A stretch of 39,842 nucleotides of DNA from Glaciecola sp. (GTDB lineage: Bacteria; Pseudomonadota; Gammaproteobacteria; Enterobacterales; Alteromonadaceae). Shown here piece after piece: positions 15,337 through 25,317 of the stretch. The stretch lies in assembly GCA_018623155.1 (NCBI GenBank), contig JAAZVZ010000019.1, forward strand, positions 1-39,842. Reading direction: 5' to 3'. The notes beneath the pieces were generated by a model, which did not search any database, was not told the DNA's origin, and saw only the letters and a list, made by a program, of their open reading frames with translations. Within the stretch, counting starts at the first letter, position 1; every line of letters starts with the position of its first letter. A program made the translations under genes and the position numbers.

Positions 15337-17913
15337 ATGCGACTAGATAAGTTTACGACCAAATTTCAAACAGCGATTTCTGATGCCCAATCTATGGCGC
15401 TTGGGCGAGACCATCAATATATTGAACCGGCACATATCATTACGGCCTTATTAAACCAACAAGGCGGTTCCGTTCGTTCGGTGTTGCAACAGGCTAATAT
15501 CAATCTCAATAGTTTGCGTTCGGCACTGTCTCAAGCTTTAGAAAAGCTACCTAGAGTCCAGGGTGTTGGTGCTGAAGTACAACTTAGTCGCGAATGTGTA
15601 AGTCTTTTTAATGTTTGTGACAAACTGTCTCAGCAATACAATGACCAGTATATTTCATCTGAATTTTTTTTGTTGGCTGCGGTACAAAACGGTGGCGCAA
15701 TTTCTGAATTATTAAAAAGTGTTGGCGCGAGCGTTGAAAGTATAGCCAATGCAATTAATGCTGTGCGTGATGGTCAGGCGGTTACTGATCAAAACGCAGA
15801 AGACGTGCGCGAGGCGTTAACCAAATACACCACAGATCTGACTGAACGTGCCACTCAAGGTAAACTTGATCCTGTGATTGGCCGAGATGATGTAATCCGC
15901 CGTACGATTCAGGTTTTGCAGCGTCGCACCAAAAATAACCCTGTTTTGATCGGAGAGCCAGGCGTCGGTAAAACTGCGATCGCAGAGGGTCTTGCGCAAC
16001 GTATTGTCAATGGCGAAGTTCCTGAAGGCTTAAAACACAAGCGGGTATTGTCATTGGATATGGGCGCGTTAATTGCAGGTGCAAAATATCGTGGAGAATT
16101 TGAGGAACGATTAAAAGCAGTGCTTAACGAGCTATCCAAAGAAGAAGGAAATATCATTTTATTTATTGATGAGCTGCATACCATGGTCGGGGCAGGGAAA
16201 GGTGACGGCGCTATGGATGCGGGCAATATGCTCAAGCCAGCATTGGCTCGTGGAGAATTGCATTGTGTGGGTGCGACGACGCTAGATGAATATCGTCTTT
16301 ATATTGAAAAGGACGCAGCTCTTGAGCGTCGTTTCCAAAAAGTACAGGTGGATCAACCATCTGTTGAAGATACAATTGCGATTTTACGTGGCTTAAAAGA
16401 GCGTTATGAATTGCATCATTCGGTAGATATCACGGACCCTGCAATTGTTGCAGCAGCGACATTGTCTCACCGTTATATTTCTGACCGTCAATTGCCAGAT
16501 AAAGCGATTGATCTAATTGACGAAGCAGCGTCAAGTATCCGTTTACAAATCGATTCTAAACCAGAAGAAATGGACAAACTTGAACGTCGTATTATTCAGT
16601 GGAAACTTGAAGAACAAGCCTTGTCTAAAGAAACGGATAATGCATCTATTAAACGACTTTCCGACATTGAAATCGAGCGTGACCAAGCCGAGCAAAGATA
16701 CAAAGAACTGGAAATTATTTGGTTATCTGAAAAAGACGCAATGCAAGGTACACAGTCGATAAAAGCCGAACTAGAACAAGCCAAAACTGATCTTGAAATT
16801 GCTCGTCGAGCAGGGGATCTCAGTCGTATGTCTCAACTTCAATATGGACGTATTCCTGAACTAGAACAACGGATTAACAGTGCTAATGATAATGATGTAG
16901 TCGAGACTCAGTTGGTTAAAAATAAAGTGACCGATCATGAGATTGCCGATGTACTATCGCGTTGGACAGGTATTCCAGTGTCGAAGATGCTTGAAGGTGA
17001 AAAGGAAAAGCTCATTCGTATGGAAGAAGTATTGCACAACAAAGTCATTGGTCAAACTGAGGCGGTAAGTGCCGTGTCTAATGCAATACGCCGTTCTCGT
17101 GCAGGTCTTGCCGATCCAAACCGTCCGATTGGATCTTTTTTGTTCCTAGGTCCAACAGGAGTCGGTAAAACAGAATTGTGTAAAACGTTGGCTGATTTTA
17201 TGTTTGATAGCCAAGACGCCATGATACGCATAGACATGTCAGAGTTTATGGAAAAACATTCAGTAGCACGTCTGGTCGGAGCACCTCCAGGATATGTGGG
17301 GTATGAGGAGGGCGGTTATTTGACAGAGGCTGTGCGTCGTAAGCCTTATTCAGTCATCTTGTTAGATGAAGTGGAGAAAGCGCATCCAGATGTATTTAAT
17401 ATATTATTACAAGTACTCGATGACGGACGTTTGACCGATGGACAAGGACGCACGGTTGATTTTAAAAATACCGTAGTGATCATGACTTCGAACCTTGGTT
17501 CAGACATTATTCAAGACAAATCAGAACAAGCCCAGTATGAAGAGATGAAACAGCTGGTAATGGATACGGTTGGGTTGCACTTTAGACCAGAGTTTATCAA
17601 TCGAGTAGATGATATTGTCGTATTCCATCCATTGGGCTTAAAACACATCCAATCTATCGCCAAACTTCAGCTCATGAGCCTTCGCCAACGTTTATTAGAT
17701 AAAGGGTTTAATTTAGAGGTGTCTGGCCGAGCACTGGAACAAATTGCCAAAGTTGGCTTTGATCCTGTATATGGTGCAAGACCTTTGAAGCGAACCCTTC
17801 AGCATGAGCTAGAGAATCCATTAGCAACTGCCCTGTTAGGCACTGAAGCACAAGGAAATACAGTCAAAGTTGACAGTCAGGACGATGTCTTGACCATCGA
17901 GTTCACAACGTGA
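15337..17913 (+). CDS. clpB: ATP-dependent chaperone ClpB
   Basis: ClpB is a hexameric AAA+ disaggregase that threads aggregated proteins through its pore with DnaK. The 858-residue protein has the Clp N-domain (about 1-145), first AAA+ domain with Walker A GEPGVGKT (206-213) and Walker [14 protein letters not shown], the coiled-coil middle domain (about 405-525), and a second AAA+ domain with GPTGVGKT (about residue 605), [14 protein letters not shown] and the C-terminal [19 protein letters not shown] sigma32 promoter lies directly upstream, so it is likely transcribed alone upon heat shock. The gap 17914-18077 after it shows no clear terminator. Confidence 0.97.
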   Translation: MRLDKFTTKFQTAISDAQSMALGRDHQYIEPAHIITALLNQQGGSVRSVLQQANINLNSLRSALSQALEKLPRVQGVGAEVQLSRECVSLFNVCDKLSQQYNDQYISSEFFLLAAVQNGGAISELLKSVGASVESIANAINAVRDGQAVTDQNAEDVREALTKYTTDLTERATQGKLDPVIGRDDVIRRTIQVLQRRTKNNPVLIGEPGVGKTAIAEGLAQRIVNGEVPEGLKHKRVLSLDMGALIAGAKYRGEFEERLKAVLNELSKEEGNIILFIDELHTMVGAGKGDGAMDAGNMLKPALARGELHCVGATTLDEYRLYIEKDAALERRFQKVQVDQPSVEDTIAILRGLKERYELHHSVDITDPAIVAAATLSHRYISDRQLPDKAIDLIDEAASSIRLQIDSKPEEMDKLERRIIQWKLEEQALSKETDNASIKRLSDIEIERDQAEQRYKELEIIWLSEKDAMQGTQSIKAELEQAKTDLEIARRAGDLSRMSQLQYGRIPELEQRINSANDNDVVETQLVKNKVTDHEIADVLSRWTGIPVSKMLEGEKEKLIRMEEVLHNKVIGQTEAVSAVSNAIRRSRAGLADPNRPIGSFLFLGPTGVGKTELCKTLADFMFDSQDAMIRIDMSEFMEKHSVARLVGAPPGYVGYEEGGYLTEAVRRKPYSVILLDEVEKAHPDVFNILLQVLDDGRLTDGQGRTVDFKNTVVIMTSNLGSDIIQDKSEQAQYEEMKQLVMDTVGLHFRPEFINRVDDIVVFHPLGLKHIQSIAKLQLMSLRQRLLDKGFNLEVSGRALEQIAKVGFDPVYGARPLKRTLQHELENPLATALLGTEAQGNTVKVDSQDDVLTIEFTT

Positions 17914-18077
17914 TGGTAACTTGTCTGAGATTGCCCTAAATAAACTTAACATAGGATTCTTTGTGAATTGGAAGAGGCGTTCAAATATTGTTGAAAAAGT
18001 CGTCTCTCCTGCTATGTTCGCTTAGCAAAATATTTAATCTATGTTATCTTATCGCCAAATAAACAGAAGGGTTAATC

Positions 18078-18878
18078 ATGTCTAACAAGCCTAAGAAAGG
18101 AATTTACTTGTTACCAAATTTGTTGACAACAGCAGGTTTGTTTTCTGGATTCTATGCCATTGTGGCATCAATGAATGGCCATTTTGTGGCTGCGGCATCT
18201 GCGATTTTTGTCGCGATGATTTTTGATGGATTGGACGGCCGGGTGGCGCGGATTACTAATACGCAAAGTGCATTTGGTGCAGAGTATGATTCGATGGCGG
18301 ATATGGTGTCTTTTGGTGTTGCACCCGCTTTGGTTGCATACAACTGGGCACTGACTGATTTTGGTAAAATTGGCTGGTTAGCGGCGTTTATCTTTGTTGC
18401 GGGGGCCGCTTTGCGTTTAGCCCGTTTTAATACTCAGGTGGGCATTGCCGACCCAAGATTTTTCCAAGGGCTAGCAAGTCCTGCTGCTGCTGGGATTGTG
18501 GCAGGGTATGTTTGGGTCGCACAAGAGTACCATTTCGATGCCGCAATCCATGCTTACCCAATGGCCATTATTACAGGGCTTGCAGGTTTATTGATGGTGA
18601 GTAACTTTAAGTATAATTCATTCAAAGAAGTAAATTGGGCCGGGAAGGTTCCATTTGTCGCATTATTATTGATTATGCTAATTTTTGTCGTGGTTGCGAC
18701 TGAGCCCGCTGTGATTTTGTTTCTAGTGTTTGCGCTTTATGGACTTGCAGGACCCATCAATACCTTTAGAACGGTTGATAAGGTGAAACTTGAAGATGTT
18801 GTTTCAGGAGATGAGCATGACGAAGATGCTGAGTTGACCATGACAGATGAACAAAAAAACTCAAATTCGGACAAATAA
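18078..18878 (+). CDS. pssA: CDP-diacylglycerol-serine O-phosphatidyltransferase
   Basis: PssA makes phosphatidylserine from CDP-diacylglycerol and serine, the first step to phosphatidylethanolamine. It is a multi-pass inner-membrane CDP-alcohol phosphatidyltransferase: the family motif is seen as DGLDGRVARITNTQ continuing to FGAEYDSMADMVSFG, giving the DGxxAR-x8-Gx3Dx3D pattern. It is the membrane-type enzyme, not the peripheral E. coli type. The 266-residue protein ends in an acidic hydrophilic tail. AAGGG precedes ATG 18078. Confidence 0.92.
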   Translation: MSNKPKKGIYLLPNLLTTAGLFSGFYAIVASMNGHFVAAASAIFVAMIFDGLDGRVARITNTQSAFGAEYDSMADMVSFGVAPALVAYNWALTDFGKIGWLAAFIFVAGAALRLARFNTQVGIADPRFFQGLASPAAAGIVAGYVWVAQEYHFDAAIHAYPMAIITGLAGLLMVSNFKYNSFKEVNWAGKVPFVALLLIMLIFVVVATEPAVILFLVFALYGLAGPINTFRTVDKVKLEDVVSGDEHDEDAELTMTDEQKNSNSDK

Positions 18879-18920
18879 ACATCAAACGAAAATTAATTCA
18901 TACTTTAACGGATCAAACCA

Positions 18921-18948
18921 TTGACTTATACCACCGTTTAAGTAGAAT
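18921..18948 (+). promoter_or_regulatory. Sigma70 promoter of the tRNA cluster
   Basis: TTGACT (18921-18926) and TAGAAT (18943-18948) are 16 bp apart, followed by a GC-rich discriminator GCGCATC typical of stable-RNA promoters under stringent control. It is about 48 bp before the first tRNA. Confidence 0.7.
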
Positions 18949-18996
18949 GCGCATCCACGTCAAACGACAACCGTTTAACGATATTTAGAGTACTGC

Positions 18997-19073
18997 GCGT
19001 GCGTAGCTCAGCTGGATAGAGTACCTGGCTACGAACCAGGCGGTCGGAGGTTCGAATCCTTCCGCACGCGCCA
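18997..19073 (+). tRNA. tRNA-Arg (ACG), copy 1
   Basis: A full cloverleaf: acceptor GCGTGCG pairs with CGCACGC, D-arm GCTCAGCTGGATAGAGT, anticodon stem CTGG/CCAG with loop containing ACG, T-loop TTCGAATC and an encoded CCA. The first anticodon base would be inosine after TadA action, reading CGU, CGC and CGA. It is the first gene of a three-tRNA unit. Confidence 0.97.
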
Positions 19074-19123
19074 TCTATTTCCTAAGATGTAAAATGAAGG
19101 AATCCGAGGGAAAGAATTACCCC

Positions 19124-19218
<95 letters not shown>

Positions 19219-19260
19219 TCTATGATTTAGATGGCTTACAATTAGATTTTAAAGTTTTGC

Positions 19261-19337
19261 GCGTGCGTAGCTCAGCTGGATAGAGTACCTGGCTACGAAC
19301 CAGGCGGTCGGAGGTTCGAATCCTTCCGCACGCGCCA
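19261..19337 (+). tRNA. tRNA-Arg (ACG), copy 2
   Basis: Identical over its whole length to the first tRNA-Arg at 18997-19073, with the same encoded CCA. The identical copies flank the tRNA-Ser as direct repeats. A hairpin terminator follows within about 12 bp, closing the unit. Confidence 0.97.
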
Positions 19338-19348
19338 TTACAATAAAG

Positions 19349-19373
19349 AACCTGCCTTTTGGCAGGTTTTTTT
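19349..19373 (+). terminator. Rho-independent terminator of the tRNA unit
   Basis: AACCTGCC pairs with GGCAGGTT around a TTTT loop and runs into a tract of T. It lies directly after the second tRNA-Arg. Confidence 0.88.
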
Positions 19374-19471
19374 GTGTCCCAAAATAAAGTCATTTGATGT
19401 ATCAACTAAAGAAATCATGTATTATTTTAAGTCGCTGATTTAGCGATAATTTTTTATGGAACACAAATAGT

Positions 19472-20170
19472 ATGTACAACAAAATCAAAAATATTTTACT
19501 GATAACTGCGACACTTTTTATTGCGACAGGCTGTGTGTCAGTGCAAGAGCCAATACCGTTTAAGCCAATGACAAACACTAATGCAACTGTTGGAGTGATG
19601 TATGTCGAACCGGTATCTGCAGAAACCCAATACACCGGCTCAATTGGTTTGCTTGATTATGCGATTATTGCTGGGGTGAACTCATCACTTGATGAGTATT
19701 TGAAAACACTTACGTTTGAGGATTATCCGTTACTAGCATCTTTGGTTGCTGATAAACTAAAAGAAAAAGGGTTTAATGCTCGATTAATTGATACCCCAGT
19801 GCCTCTTGAACTTGCTAAGAAAATCGATGCACCAAAAGAAAACGTTAATAAGTCAGATTTTAAACCACTCATAAAAAATGAACCAATGGAATATTTGGTC
19901 TTGATTCAAAAGTCAGCAATTGGAACCACAAGGAGCTATTATGGTCCAGTGCCTACTTCAGAGCCTCTTGCTTTGACAGTCTTAAATGTACAGATGGTTG
20001 AACTCGCTACAGGTAATGTATTGTGGTATCGCAATATCCGTAAAGTGGCGACAATTGAGACGCCGTGGGATGAGCCTGATAACTATCCGAATATGACTAA
20101 TAGTATCTATACAAACTTCAATCAAGCCATGCAAGAGGTCTTGGCCGAGCTAGATCAACTAACCCAATAA
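19472..20170 (+). CDS. Unrecognised lipoprotein
   Basis: The function is not recognised. The 232-residue protein begins with a lipoprotein signal peptide (MYNKIKNILLITATLFIATGC, lipobox IATGC, Cys21). The residue after Cys is Val, so outer-membrane sorting is likely. The mature part has a Gly/hydrophobic stretch (TGSIGLLDYAIIAGVNSSL), EYLKTLTFEDYPLLASLVADKLKEKGF, and strands such as TVLNVQMVELATGNVLWYRNIRKVA that recall small envelope proteins with a CsgG/TolB-N-like fold, though this is only a resemblance. It lies just after the tRNA cluster and converges with another unknown lipoprotein four bases away. Confidence 0.75.
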   Translation: MYNKIKNILLITATLFIATGCVSVQEPIPFKPMTNTNATVGVMYVEPVSAETQYTGSIGLLDYAIIAGVNSSLDEYLKTLTFEDYPLLASLVADKLKEKGFNARLIDTPVPLELAKKIDAPKENVNKSDFKPLIKNEPMEYLVLIQKSAIGTTRSYYGPVPTSEPLALTVLNVQMVELATGNVLWYRNIRKVATIETPWDEPDNYPNMTNSIYTNFNQAMQEVLAELDQLTQ

Positions 20171-20174
20171 GAAG

Positions 20175-21032
20175 CTAATATCTTTTATCGTAGGGGTGGA
20201 GTTTTAATTCGCCCCTTAAGTTTCTGTAAATCAGAAGATTATTTTCAACTTTCAGCAATGAACCTCTTTCGTAATATTTGATGCCATCTCTAATAAAACG
20301 GATTGATTGAGGTTGAGCATCTTCTTTTCTAACAGCAAAGTCTATTTCTATCATAGGCTTGACGTATTGTGTTGAGGCTTGAATGATTGATACCACTTCA
20401 TCTTTACTCATATTATTTAACTGGGTAAGAGTCTGTTGTATAGAGAATAATGCCGGGGTATTGATCTGGAAATAGTTGCGGTATCCTTTTTTGCGCTTGC
20501 TATATTTTTTGAGTTCCCACCCTAATTGTATTGACATATAGTTTGCCGCAACATGTATTGTTGGGGTCATTATATAAGTGTTGCCATAATTTTCGGGATT
20601 CTGTTTTAGAGTTTCAAGCGTTATGAGTGTAAAGTCAGACGCTAAAGGGGACGTTAATAATAATTCATCCCAATTAATATCTTCAAGCGTTTTTAAGAAC
20701 TGACCAACAGGCTCATTGCGTTCATTTTGGAGAGTGTTTTTGCCAACCTCTTGCATGACAGCCATAGCAATTAAAGCCCCAGCAAAACCTGCTCCTGCAC
20801 CTCCAGCTTGGGCGTTCACTTGTGATTGTTGCATGGAAGTAGCCAGTAAATTGCCATCATAACCTAAGCCTTTTAAGGCGACGTTGATAGTTTTAAGTTG
20901 TTTAGTGTCTATTGCAATAAATGCTGGTAAAGACATAGCACGATCATATCGCTGAACACTTTTTTTACTTGTACTGCTACAGCTTGCAATGAAAGCGCTC
21001 AGAAAAATGACGAAAAGTAACTTACTTGGCAT
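20175..21032 (-). CDS. Unrecognised lipoprotein, coupled to elbB
   Basis: The function is not recognised. The 285-residue protein starts with a signal peptide ending in the lipobox IASC (Cys18), followed by Ser-rich residues. A Gly/Ala-rich hydrophobic stretch (about residues 75-96) could enter or span a membrane. After it comes GQFLKTLEDINWDELLLTSPLASDF, then a mixed region with a C-terminal basic tail. Its ATG is one base after the elbB stop, with no good ribosome site of its own, so it is probably translated by coupling to elbB. It faces the other unknown lipoprotein gene tail to tail. Confidence 0.75.
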   Translation of the reverse strand: MPSKLLFVIFLSAFIASCSSTSKKSVQRYDRAMSLPAFIAIDTKQLKTINVALKGLGYDGNLLATSMQQSQVNAQAGGAGAGFAGALIAMAVMQEVGKNTLQNERNEPVGQFLKTLEDINWDELLLTSPLASDFTLITLETLKQNPENYGNTYIMTPTIHVAANYMSIQLGWELKKYSKRKKGYRNYFQINTPALFSIQQTLTQLNNMSKDEVVSIIQASTQYVKPMIEIDFAVRKEDAQPQSIRFIRDGIKYYERGSLLKVENNLLIYRNLRGELKLHPYDKRY

Positions 21033-21033
21033 A

Positions 21034-21702
21034 TCAGGAACCGTTTTGAGTTGAGAGTTTTAGCACCTCTGCGACAAGTTTTGCTATACCACTTTCAGCT
21101 TGTACGATATTTTCAGCGAGCATATAAGCAGGTGTGGTGACCAACTTATGTGCCTCATCAATGACAATCTCTCCAACCTGTGCTGAACAATGAGAAGTAC
21201 CCATAGCACTGAGAGCTGAAGCGGTATCTTCATCTATTCCAATCGTTGCTTTAACGCCTTCACCGTAGATGTGCGCACATAAAGCGGGCGCGATGCACAT
21301 ATAACCGGCTGGCTTATCTGCGTCTTTAAATTTTTTAGATATGCTTAGTAGTTCTGGGTTGACCGTCATATGAGTGCCATTAAAGGCAAAATCAGAAAGA
21401 TTCTTGGCGACTCCAAAGCCCCCTGGGACGATCAGCGCATCAAATCCGTCAACAACACATTCTGACAATGCCTGGATATTACCCCTGACAATACGAGCCG
21501 ATTCGACTAATACATTGCGTGTTTCGAATACTTCCTCTCCTGTAATGTGATTGATAACATGGTGTTGAGGTTGATCCGGTGCAAAACATTGGTAGCTTGC
21601 GCCATTTTTTTCGAGGTGTAAGAGTGTGAGTACCACTTCGTTAATTTCAGCGCCATCGAACACACCGCATCCAGATAAAATTACTGCAACATTTTGACTC
21701 AT
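21034..21702 (-). CDS. elbB: Isoprenoid biosynthesis glyoxalase ElbB
   Basis: ElbB is a class I glutamine-amidotransferase-like (DJ-1/PfpI superfamily) protein with weak glyoxalase activity, linked in E. coli to isoprenoid metabolism. The 222-residue protein matches the family throughout: NVAVILSGCGVFDGAEINEVVLTLL, NHITGEEVFETRNVLVESARI, DALIVPGGFGVAKNLSDFA, PAGYMCIAPAL and VTTPAYMLAENI. The frame is open 53 codons further upstream, but that extension is not family-like; ATG 21702 gives the right N-terminus. A perfect 7-2-7 palindrome lies 28 bp before this start. An unknown lipoprotein gene follows with a one-base gap. Confidence 0.92.
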   Translation of the reverse strand: MSQNVAVILSGCGVFDGAEINEVVLTLLHLEKNGASYQCFAPDQPQHHVINHITGEEVFETRNVLVESARIVRGNIQALSECVVDGFDALIVPGGFGVAKNLSDFAFNGTHMTVNPELLSISKKFKDADKPAGYMCIAPALCAHIYGEGVKATIGIDEDTASALSAMGTSHCSAQVGEIVIDEAHKLVTTPAYMLAENIVQAESGIAKLVAEVLKLSTQNGS

Positions 21703-21730
21703 ATAAAAACCATCCAAATCGAATTTATTG

Positions 21731-21746
21731 AAGGTAAAGTTACCTT
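21731..21746. promoter_or_regulatory. Perfect 7-2-7 palindrome upstream of elbB
   Basis: AAGGTAA-AG-TTACCTT is a perfect inverted repeat, 28 bp before the elbB ATG. Its size and place suit a dimeric repressor site. No known consensus was recognised. Confidence 0.5.
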
Positions 21747-22016
21747 TATTGCCTTGTGGTTGTAAATACTCAATTTTACTTTGGTGAATATAAAGCCATT
21801 TATTACAGCAAGTAATATAATTAAACATAAAATGGTAAGACCAATTATTGGTTTCTATCATTTAATGCAATGGTGAATGGCTAAATTGCTTGCAATGCCT
21901 GACTTTATCAACGCTTTTAATGTTACTTAAGTGTAAAAATAGTGAATTTTATGGCGCTTTTATTGGTTATTTATGCAGTTTTCTAAGAAAAAAGTATTAA
22001 ATTGGTCACCTTTTTC

Positions 22017-22046
22017 TTGTTATTCAGTATTGATCTGGTTGATAAT
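22017..22046 (+). promoter_or_regulatory. Possible sigma70 promoter of oadGAB
   Basis: TTGTTA (22017-22022) and GATAAT (22041-22046) are 18 bp apart, 33 bp before the GTG of oadG. GGGAG at 22066-22070 is the ribosome site. Pattern evidence only. Confidence 0.4.
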
Positions 22047-22079
22047 GAAAACATTGTAAACTAATGGGAGCGTCTTCTA

Positions 22080-22349
22080 GTGGAACCTACCCAAATTAAT
22101 GCGCTTTTGCTTGAAGCTGCGACTTTACTCGCAACCGGGATGGCAGTGGTATTTGTTTTTCTGACCATTTTGATTTTTAGCGTAAAGCTCATGACGAAGT
22201 TGTGTTTAGCCTTTCCAGAAACGCAGGCACAGCAATTATCACCGGCTACTGCAGCTCAAAAAAACATTTCACAATCTAATGACGATACGCTTGTCGCAAT
22301 TAAAGCGGCAGTAGAAGCCTATCGTCAAGGCAATACCAGTCGTTCTTAA
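22080..22349 (+). CDS. oadG: Oxaloacetate decarboxylase gamma subunit
   Basis: OadG is the small membrane subunit that joins OadA to OadB in the sodium-pumping oxaloacetate decarboxylase and, by family, binds zinc through its C-terminal tail. The 89-residue protein has one membrane helix (about residues 11-37, ATLLATGMAVVFVFLTILIF) and a hydrophilic tail with DDTLVAIKAAVEAYRQGN, the usual OadG ending. It starts with GTG 22080 behind GGGAG. oadA follows after 12 bp. Confidence 0.9.
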   Translation: MEPTQINALLLEAATLLATGMAVVFVFLTILIFSVKLMTKLCLAFPETQAQQLSPATAAQKNISQSNDDTLVAIKAAVEAYRQGNTSRS

Positions 22350-22361
22350 GGAGCCAATTTA

Positions 22362-24137
22362 ATGTCTAAAAAACTTCTCTTAACTGAGTTGGCACTTCGT
22401 GATGCCCATCAATCTTTATTTGCGACTCGTATGCGTTTGGACGATATGTTACCCATTGCAGCTGAGCTGGACAAAGTTGGCTATTGGTCTATGGAATCAT
22501 GGGGGGGAGCAACCTTTGATAGTTGTATTCGTTATCTTGGTGAAGACCCTTGGGAGCGTATTCGCGCATTAAAAGCGGCGATGCCAAACACCAAACAACA
22601 AATGCTGTTACGCGGGCAAAACCTGTTAGGTTATCGCCATTATGCAGATGATGTTGTCGCAAAGTTTGTTGAGCGTGCGCACAACAATGGTGTTGATGTA
22701 TTTCGTATTTTTGATGCGATGAACGATGTCCGAAATGTTGAGACCGCTATTAAAACGGCTGTCGAGATTGGTGCACATGCGCAAGGCACACTCGCTTACA
22801 CAATTTCTCCAGTTCACAATCTAGAGCTGTGGCTAGATATGGCCAAACGTTTAGAAGATTTAGGTGTACATTCGATTTGTATCAAAGATATGGCAGGGTT
22901 ATTAAACCCTTATGAGTGTGAAACACTTGTTACTGCGCTCAAATCGACTGTTGAAGTTCCAATTGCTATGCAATGTCATGCGACTACAGGTCTATCCACT
23001 GCGACCTATCAAAAAGCGATTGATGCTGGTATTGATATGTTAGATACCGCTATTTCTCCAATGTCGATGACTTATGGTCATACTGCTACTGAAACTGTTG
23101 TCTCCATGGTTGAAGGGACGGAACGCGATACGGGTTTTGCCTTGGATAGCTTTGAGAATATTGCGACATATTTTCGCGATGTACGTAAAAAATACGCGCA
23201 ATTTGAAGGTAGCTTAAAAGGGGTTGACGCACGAATATTGACGGCGCAAGTGCCCGGAGGCATGCTAACAAATATGGAAAATCAGCTCCGTGAACAAGGT
23301 GCTGAAAATAAAATGGACGAGGTATTAAAAGAGATTCCTCGTGTCCGAGAAGATTTAGGTTTTATTCCTTTGGTCACTCCGACTTCCCAAATTGTTGGTA
23401 CTCAAGCTGTTTTAAATGTGTTGACCGGAGAGCGGTACAAATCAATCACGAAAGAAACCGCAGGTGTCTTGAAGGGAGAATACGGTGCGACCATTGCGCC
23501 AGTAAATGCTGAATTACAGGAGCGAGTCCTAGACGGGGCAGAGCCGATTACCTGTCGCCCAGCCGATGTGTTAGCCCCCGAGCTTGATTCATTAGAAGCT
23601 GAATTAGACGAGTTAGTCAAAGCTGATGCGGTGGAATTAGCTGATGCCAAAATTGATGACGTGTTAACCTATGCACTATTCCCACAAATTGGTTTTAAAT
23701 TCTTAAAAAATCGCAACAATCCAGATGCCTTTGAGCCCGTACCAACCGCGCCAGTAGCAGTGGCTAATGCAAGTGGTGAAAGTCATTACTCGGTATCCGT
23801 TAACGGTGTAGAGTATGCTGTGACCGTTGCGCCGGATGGCGAGTTAACCGATGCTTCCCCAGTGAATCCAGTGGCATTAACCGCTCAAGGTAGTGTACCA
23901 GCCAACTCTACTCCTTCATCAGCAGCCAATCATATTGAAGCACCATTGACGGGTAATATTTTTAAATTGCTAGTGAAACCAGGTGATGCAGTAGCAGAAG
24001 GTCAAGTAGTAGTGGTCATGGAAGCGATGAAAATGGAAACTGAAGTACGTTCTTTACATGGTGGTACGGTTGTTTCAGTTGAGATCAGCGAAGGCGATTC
24101 TGTTCAAGCTGGTCAAGTTATGATTGGTTTGGGCTAG
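22362..24137 (+). CDS. oadA: Oxaloacetate decarboxylase alpha subunit (biotin carboxyltransferase)
   Basis: OadA moves the carboxyl group of oxaloacetate to its own biotin; OadB then decarboxylates carboxybiotin and pumps sodium out. Residues 1-300 are the carboxyltransferase barrel with RDAHQS (Asp14), [11 protein letters not shown] (Lys175) and the metal-site region MQCHATTG (His206). A conserved linker ([19 protein letters not shown]) follows, then an Ala/Pro-rich hinge and a C-terminal biotinyl domain with EAMKM (Lys557, 34 residues from the end). The first histidine of the usual H-x-H metal motif is Gln204 here. AAGGAG precedes ATG. The gene order oadG-oadA-oadB is the standard one. Confidence 0.95.
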   Translation: MSKKLLLTELALRDAHQSLFATRMRLDDMLPIAAELDKVGYWSMESWGGATFDSCIRYLGEDPWERIRALKAAMPNTKQQMLLRGQNLLGYRHYADDVVAKFVERAHNNGVDVFRIFDAMNDVRNVETAIKTAVEIGAHAQGTLAYTISPVHNLELWLDMAKRLEDLGVHSICIKDMAGLLNPYECETLVTALKSTVEVPIAMQCHATTGLSTATYQKAIDAGIDMLDTAISPMSMTYGHTATETVVSMVEGTERDTGFALDSFENIATYFRDVRKKYAQFEGSLKGVDARILTAQVPGGMLTNMENQLREQGAENKMDEVLKEIPRVREDLGFIPLVTPTSQIVGTQAVLNVLTGERYKSITKETAGVLKGEYGATIAPVNAELQERVLDGAEPITCRPADVLAPELDSLEAELDELVKADAVELADAKIDDVLTYALFPQIGFKFLKNRNNPDAFEPVPTAPVAVANASGESHYSVSVNGVEYAVTVAPDGELTDASPVNPVALTAQGSVPANSTPSSAANHIEAPLTGNIFKLLVKPGDAVAEGQVVVVMEAMKMETEVRSLHGGTVVSVEISEGDSVQAGQVMIGLG

Positions 24138-24148
24138 GGTGATGTACA

Positions 24149-25279
24149 ATGGATAAGTTATTGATTCTGTGGCAAAGCACGTCTTTAGCGCATTTCGAAC
24201 CTGGTCAAATTGTCATGATGTTAGTCGGTTTGGGGTTACTTTACCTTGCGATTGTCAAAAAATTTGAACCTCTTTTACTCTTACCAATCGGTTTTGGTGC
24301 TTTACTCACCAATATACCGCTTGCTGGATTATCTGAGCCAGGTGGTGTGTTGTATTACGTCTACAAAATCGGAATTGATTCAGGTGTATTTCCACTTCTG
24401 ATTTTTATGGGTGTAGGAGCAATGACCGACTTTGGTGCATTAATTGCTAACCCCAAAACCTTACTGCTCGGCGCTGCGGCCCAGTTTGGGATCTTTGCCA
24501 CATTATTCGGTGCAATTGCGTTAAATTTTGTACCTGGGTTTGAGTTCAGTCTACAGGATGCATCAGCGATTGCCATAATAGGTGGCGCAGATGGACCGAC
24601 AGCTATATTTTTGGCATCTAAATTAGCACCAGAATTGTTAGGAGCGATTGCGGTTGCCGCTTATTCTTACATGGCGTTAGTACCCATCATTCAACCACCG
24701 ATTATGAAAGCGTTGACAACGGCTGAAGAGCGTCAGATCAAAATGGCAGAGCTTCGTGTTGTCAGTAAACGTGAAAAAATCATTTTTCCACTTGCAGTAC
24801 TCATGCTCACGATTGTGTTTTTACCAACCGCTACACCCTTAGTTGGAATGTTTTGCTTAGGCAACCTAATGAAAGAATCGGGTGTCGTGGACCGTTTGAG
24901 TAACACTGCGCAAAATGAGCTGATTAATATTGTCACAATTTTCCTTGGCTTGGCTGTTGGCTCTAAATTGTCATCACATGAATTTTTGACTGTGGAAACT
25001 TTGGGTATCCTAGCTCTTGGGGCATTTGCTTTTGGTATCGGTACTGCAGCAGGTGTATTAATGGCAAAAGTCTTAGCAAAGTTCTCTAAAGAGCCAATTA
25101 ACCCGTTAATAGGTGCTGCTGGAGTATCTGCGGTCCCCATGGCTGCTCGTGTAGTGAACAAAGTTGGATTAGAGGCCAATCCACATAACTTCTTATTGAT
25201 GCACGCGATGGGACCAAATGTGGCAGGCGTTTTAGGCTCAGCTGTGGCTGCGGGTATTTTGTTAGCATTGGTTGGCTAG
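24149..25279 (+). CDS. oadB: Oxaloacetate decarboxylase beta subunit (sodium pump)
   Basis: OadB is the integral-membrane subunit that decarboxylates carboxybiotin on OadA and exports sodium ions. The 376-residue protein is very hydrophobic, with around nine to ten membrane segments, and carries the ion-site region [37 protein letters not shown] and the C-terminal [20 protein letters not shown] and [18 protein letters not shown] repeats of the family. It follows oadA by 11 bp and is closed by a GC-rich terminator. Confidence 0.95.
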   Translation: MDKLLILWQSTSLAHFEPGQIVMMLVGLGLLYLAIVKKFEPLLLLPIGFGALLTNIPLAGLSEPGGVLYYVYKIGIDSGVFPLLIFMGVGAMTDFGALIANPKTLLLGAAAQFGIFATLFGAIALNFVPGFEFSLQDASAIAIIGGADGPTAIFLASKLAPELLGAIAVAAYSYMALVPIIQPPIMKALTTAEERQIKMAELRVVSKREKIIFPLAVLMLTIVFLPTATPLVGMFCLGNLMKESGVVDRLSNTAQNELINIVTIFLGLAVGSKLSSHEFLTVETLGILALGAFAFGIGTAAGVLMAKVLAKFSKEPINPLIGAAGVSAVPMAARVVNKVGLEANPHNFLLMHAMGPNVAGVLGSAVAAGILLALVG

Positions 25280-25292
25280 TAATTTGGAAATC

Positions 25293-25312
25293 GGGGCAAG
25301 TGCCCCTTTTTT
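25293..25312 (+). terminator. Rho-independent terminator after oadB
   Basis: GGGGC-AAGT-GCCCC followed by six T. It lies 13 bp after oadB and just before the end of convergent sapF. Confidence 0.8.
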
Positions 25313-25317
25313 CGCCT

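Larger units (their letters stand above)
21703..22079. other. Divergent intergenic region between elbB and oadG
   Basis: This 377-bp AT-rich stretch holds no convincing gene. It contains the palindrome at 21731-21746 near elbB and a likely promoter for oadGAB at its right end. An open frame on the minus strand (21703-21861) is only the non-coding extension of elbB. Confidence 0.7.

Noticed and set aside
18911-18917. GGATCAA near the tRNA promoter and TGATCC inside clpB (about 15868) as further ECF sites
   Set aside because: The first points away from any gene on its strand and the second is inside coding sequence; neither has a suitable -10.
21703-21861. 53-residue N-terminal extension of ElbB
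   Set aside because: No similarity to the family, AT-rich, and it contains the palindrome; ATG 21702 gives the normal N-terminus.
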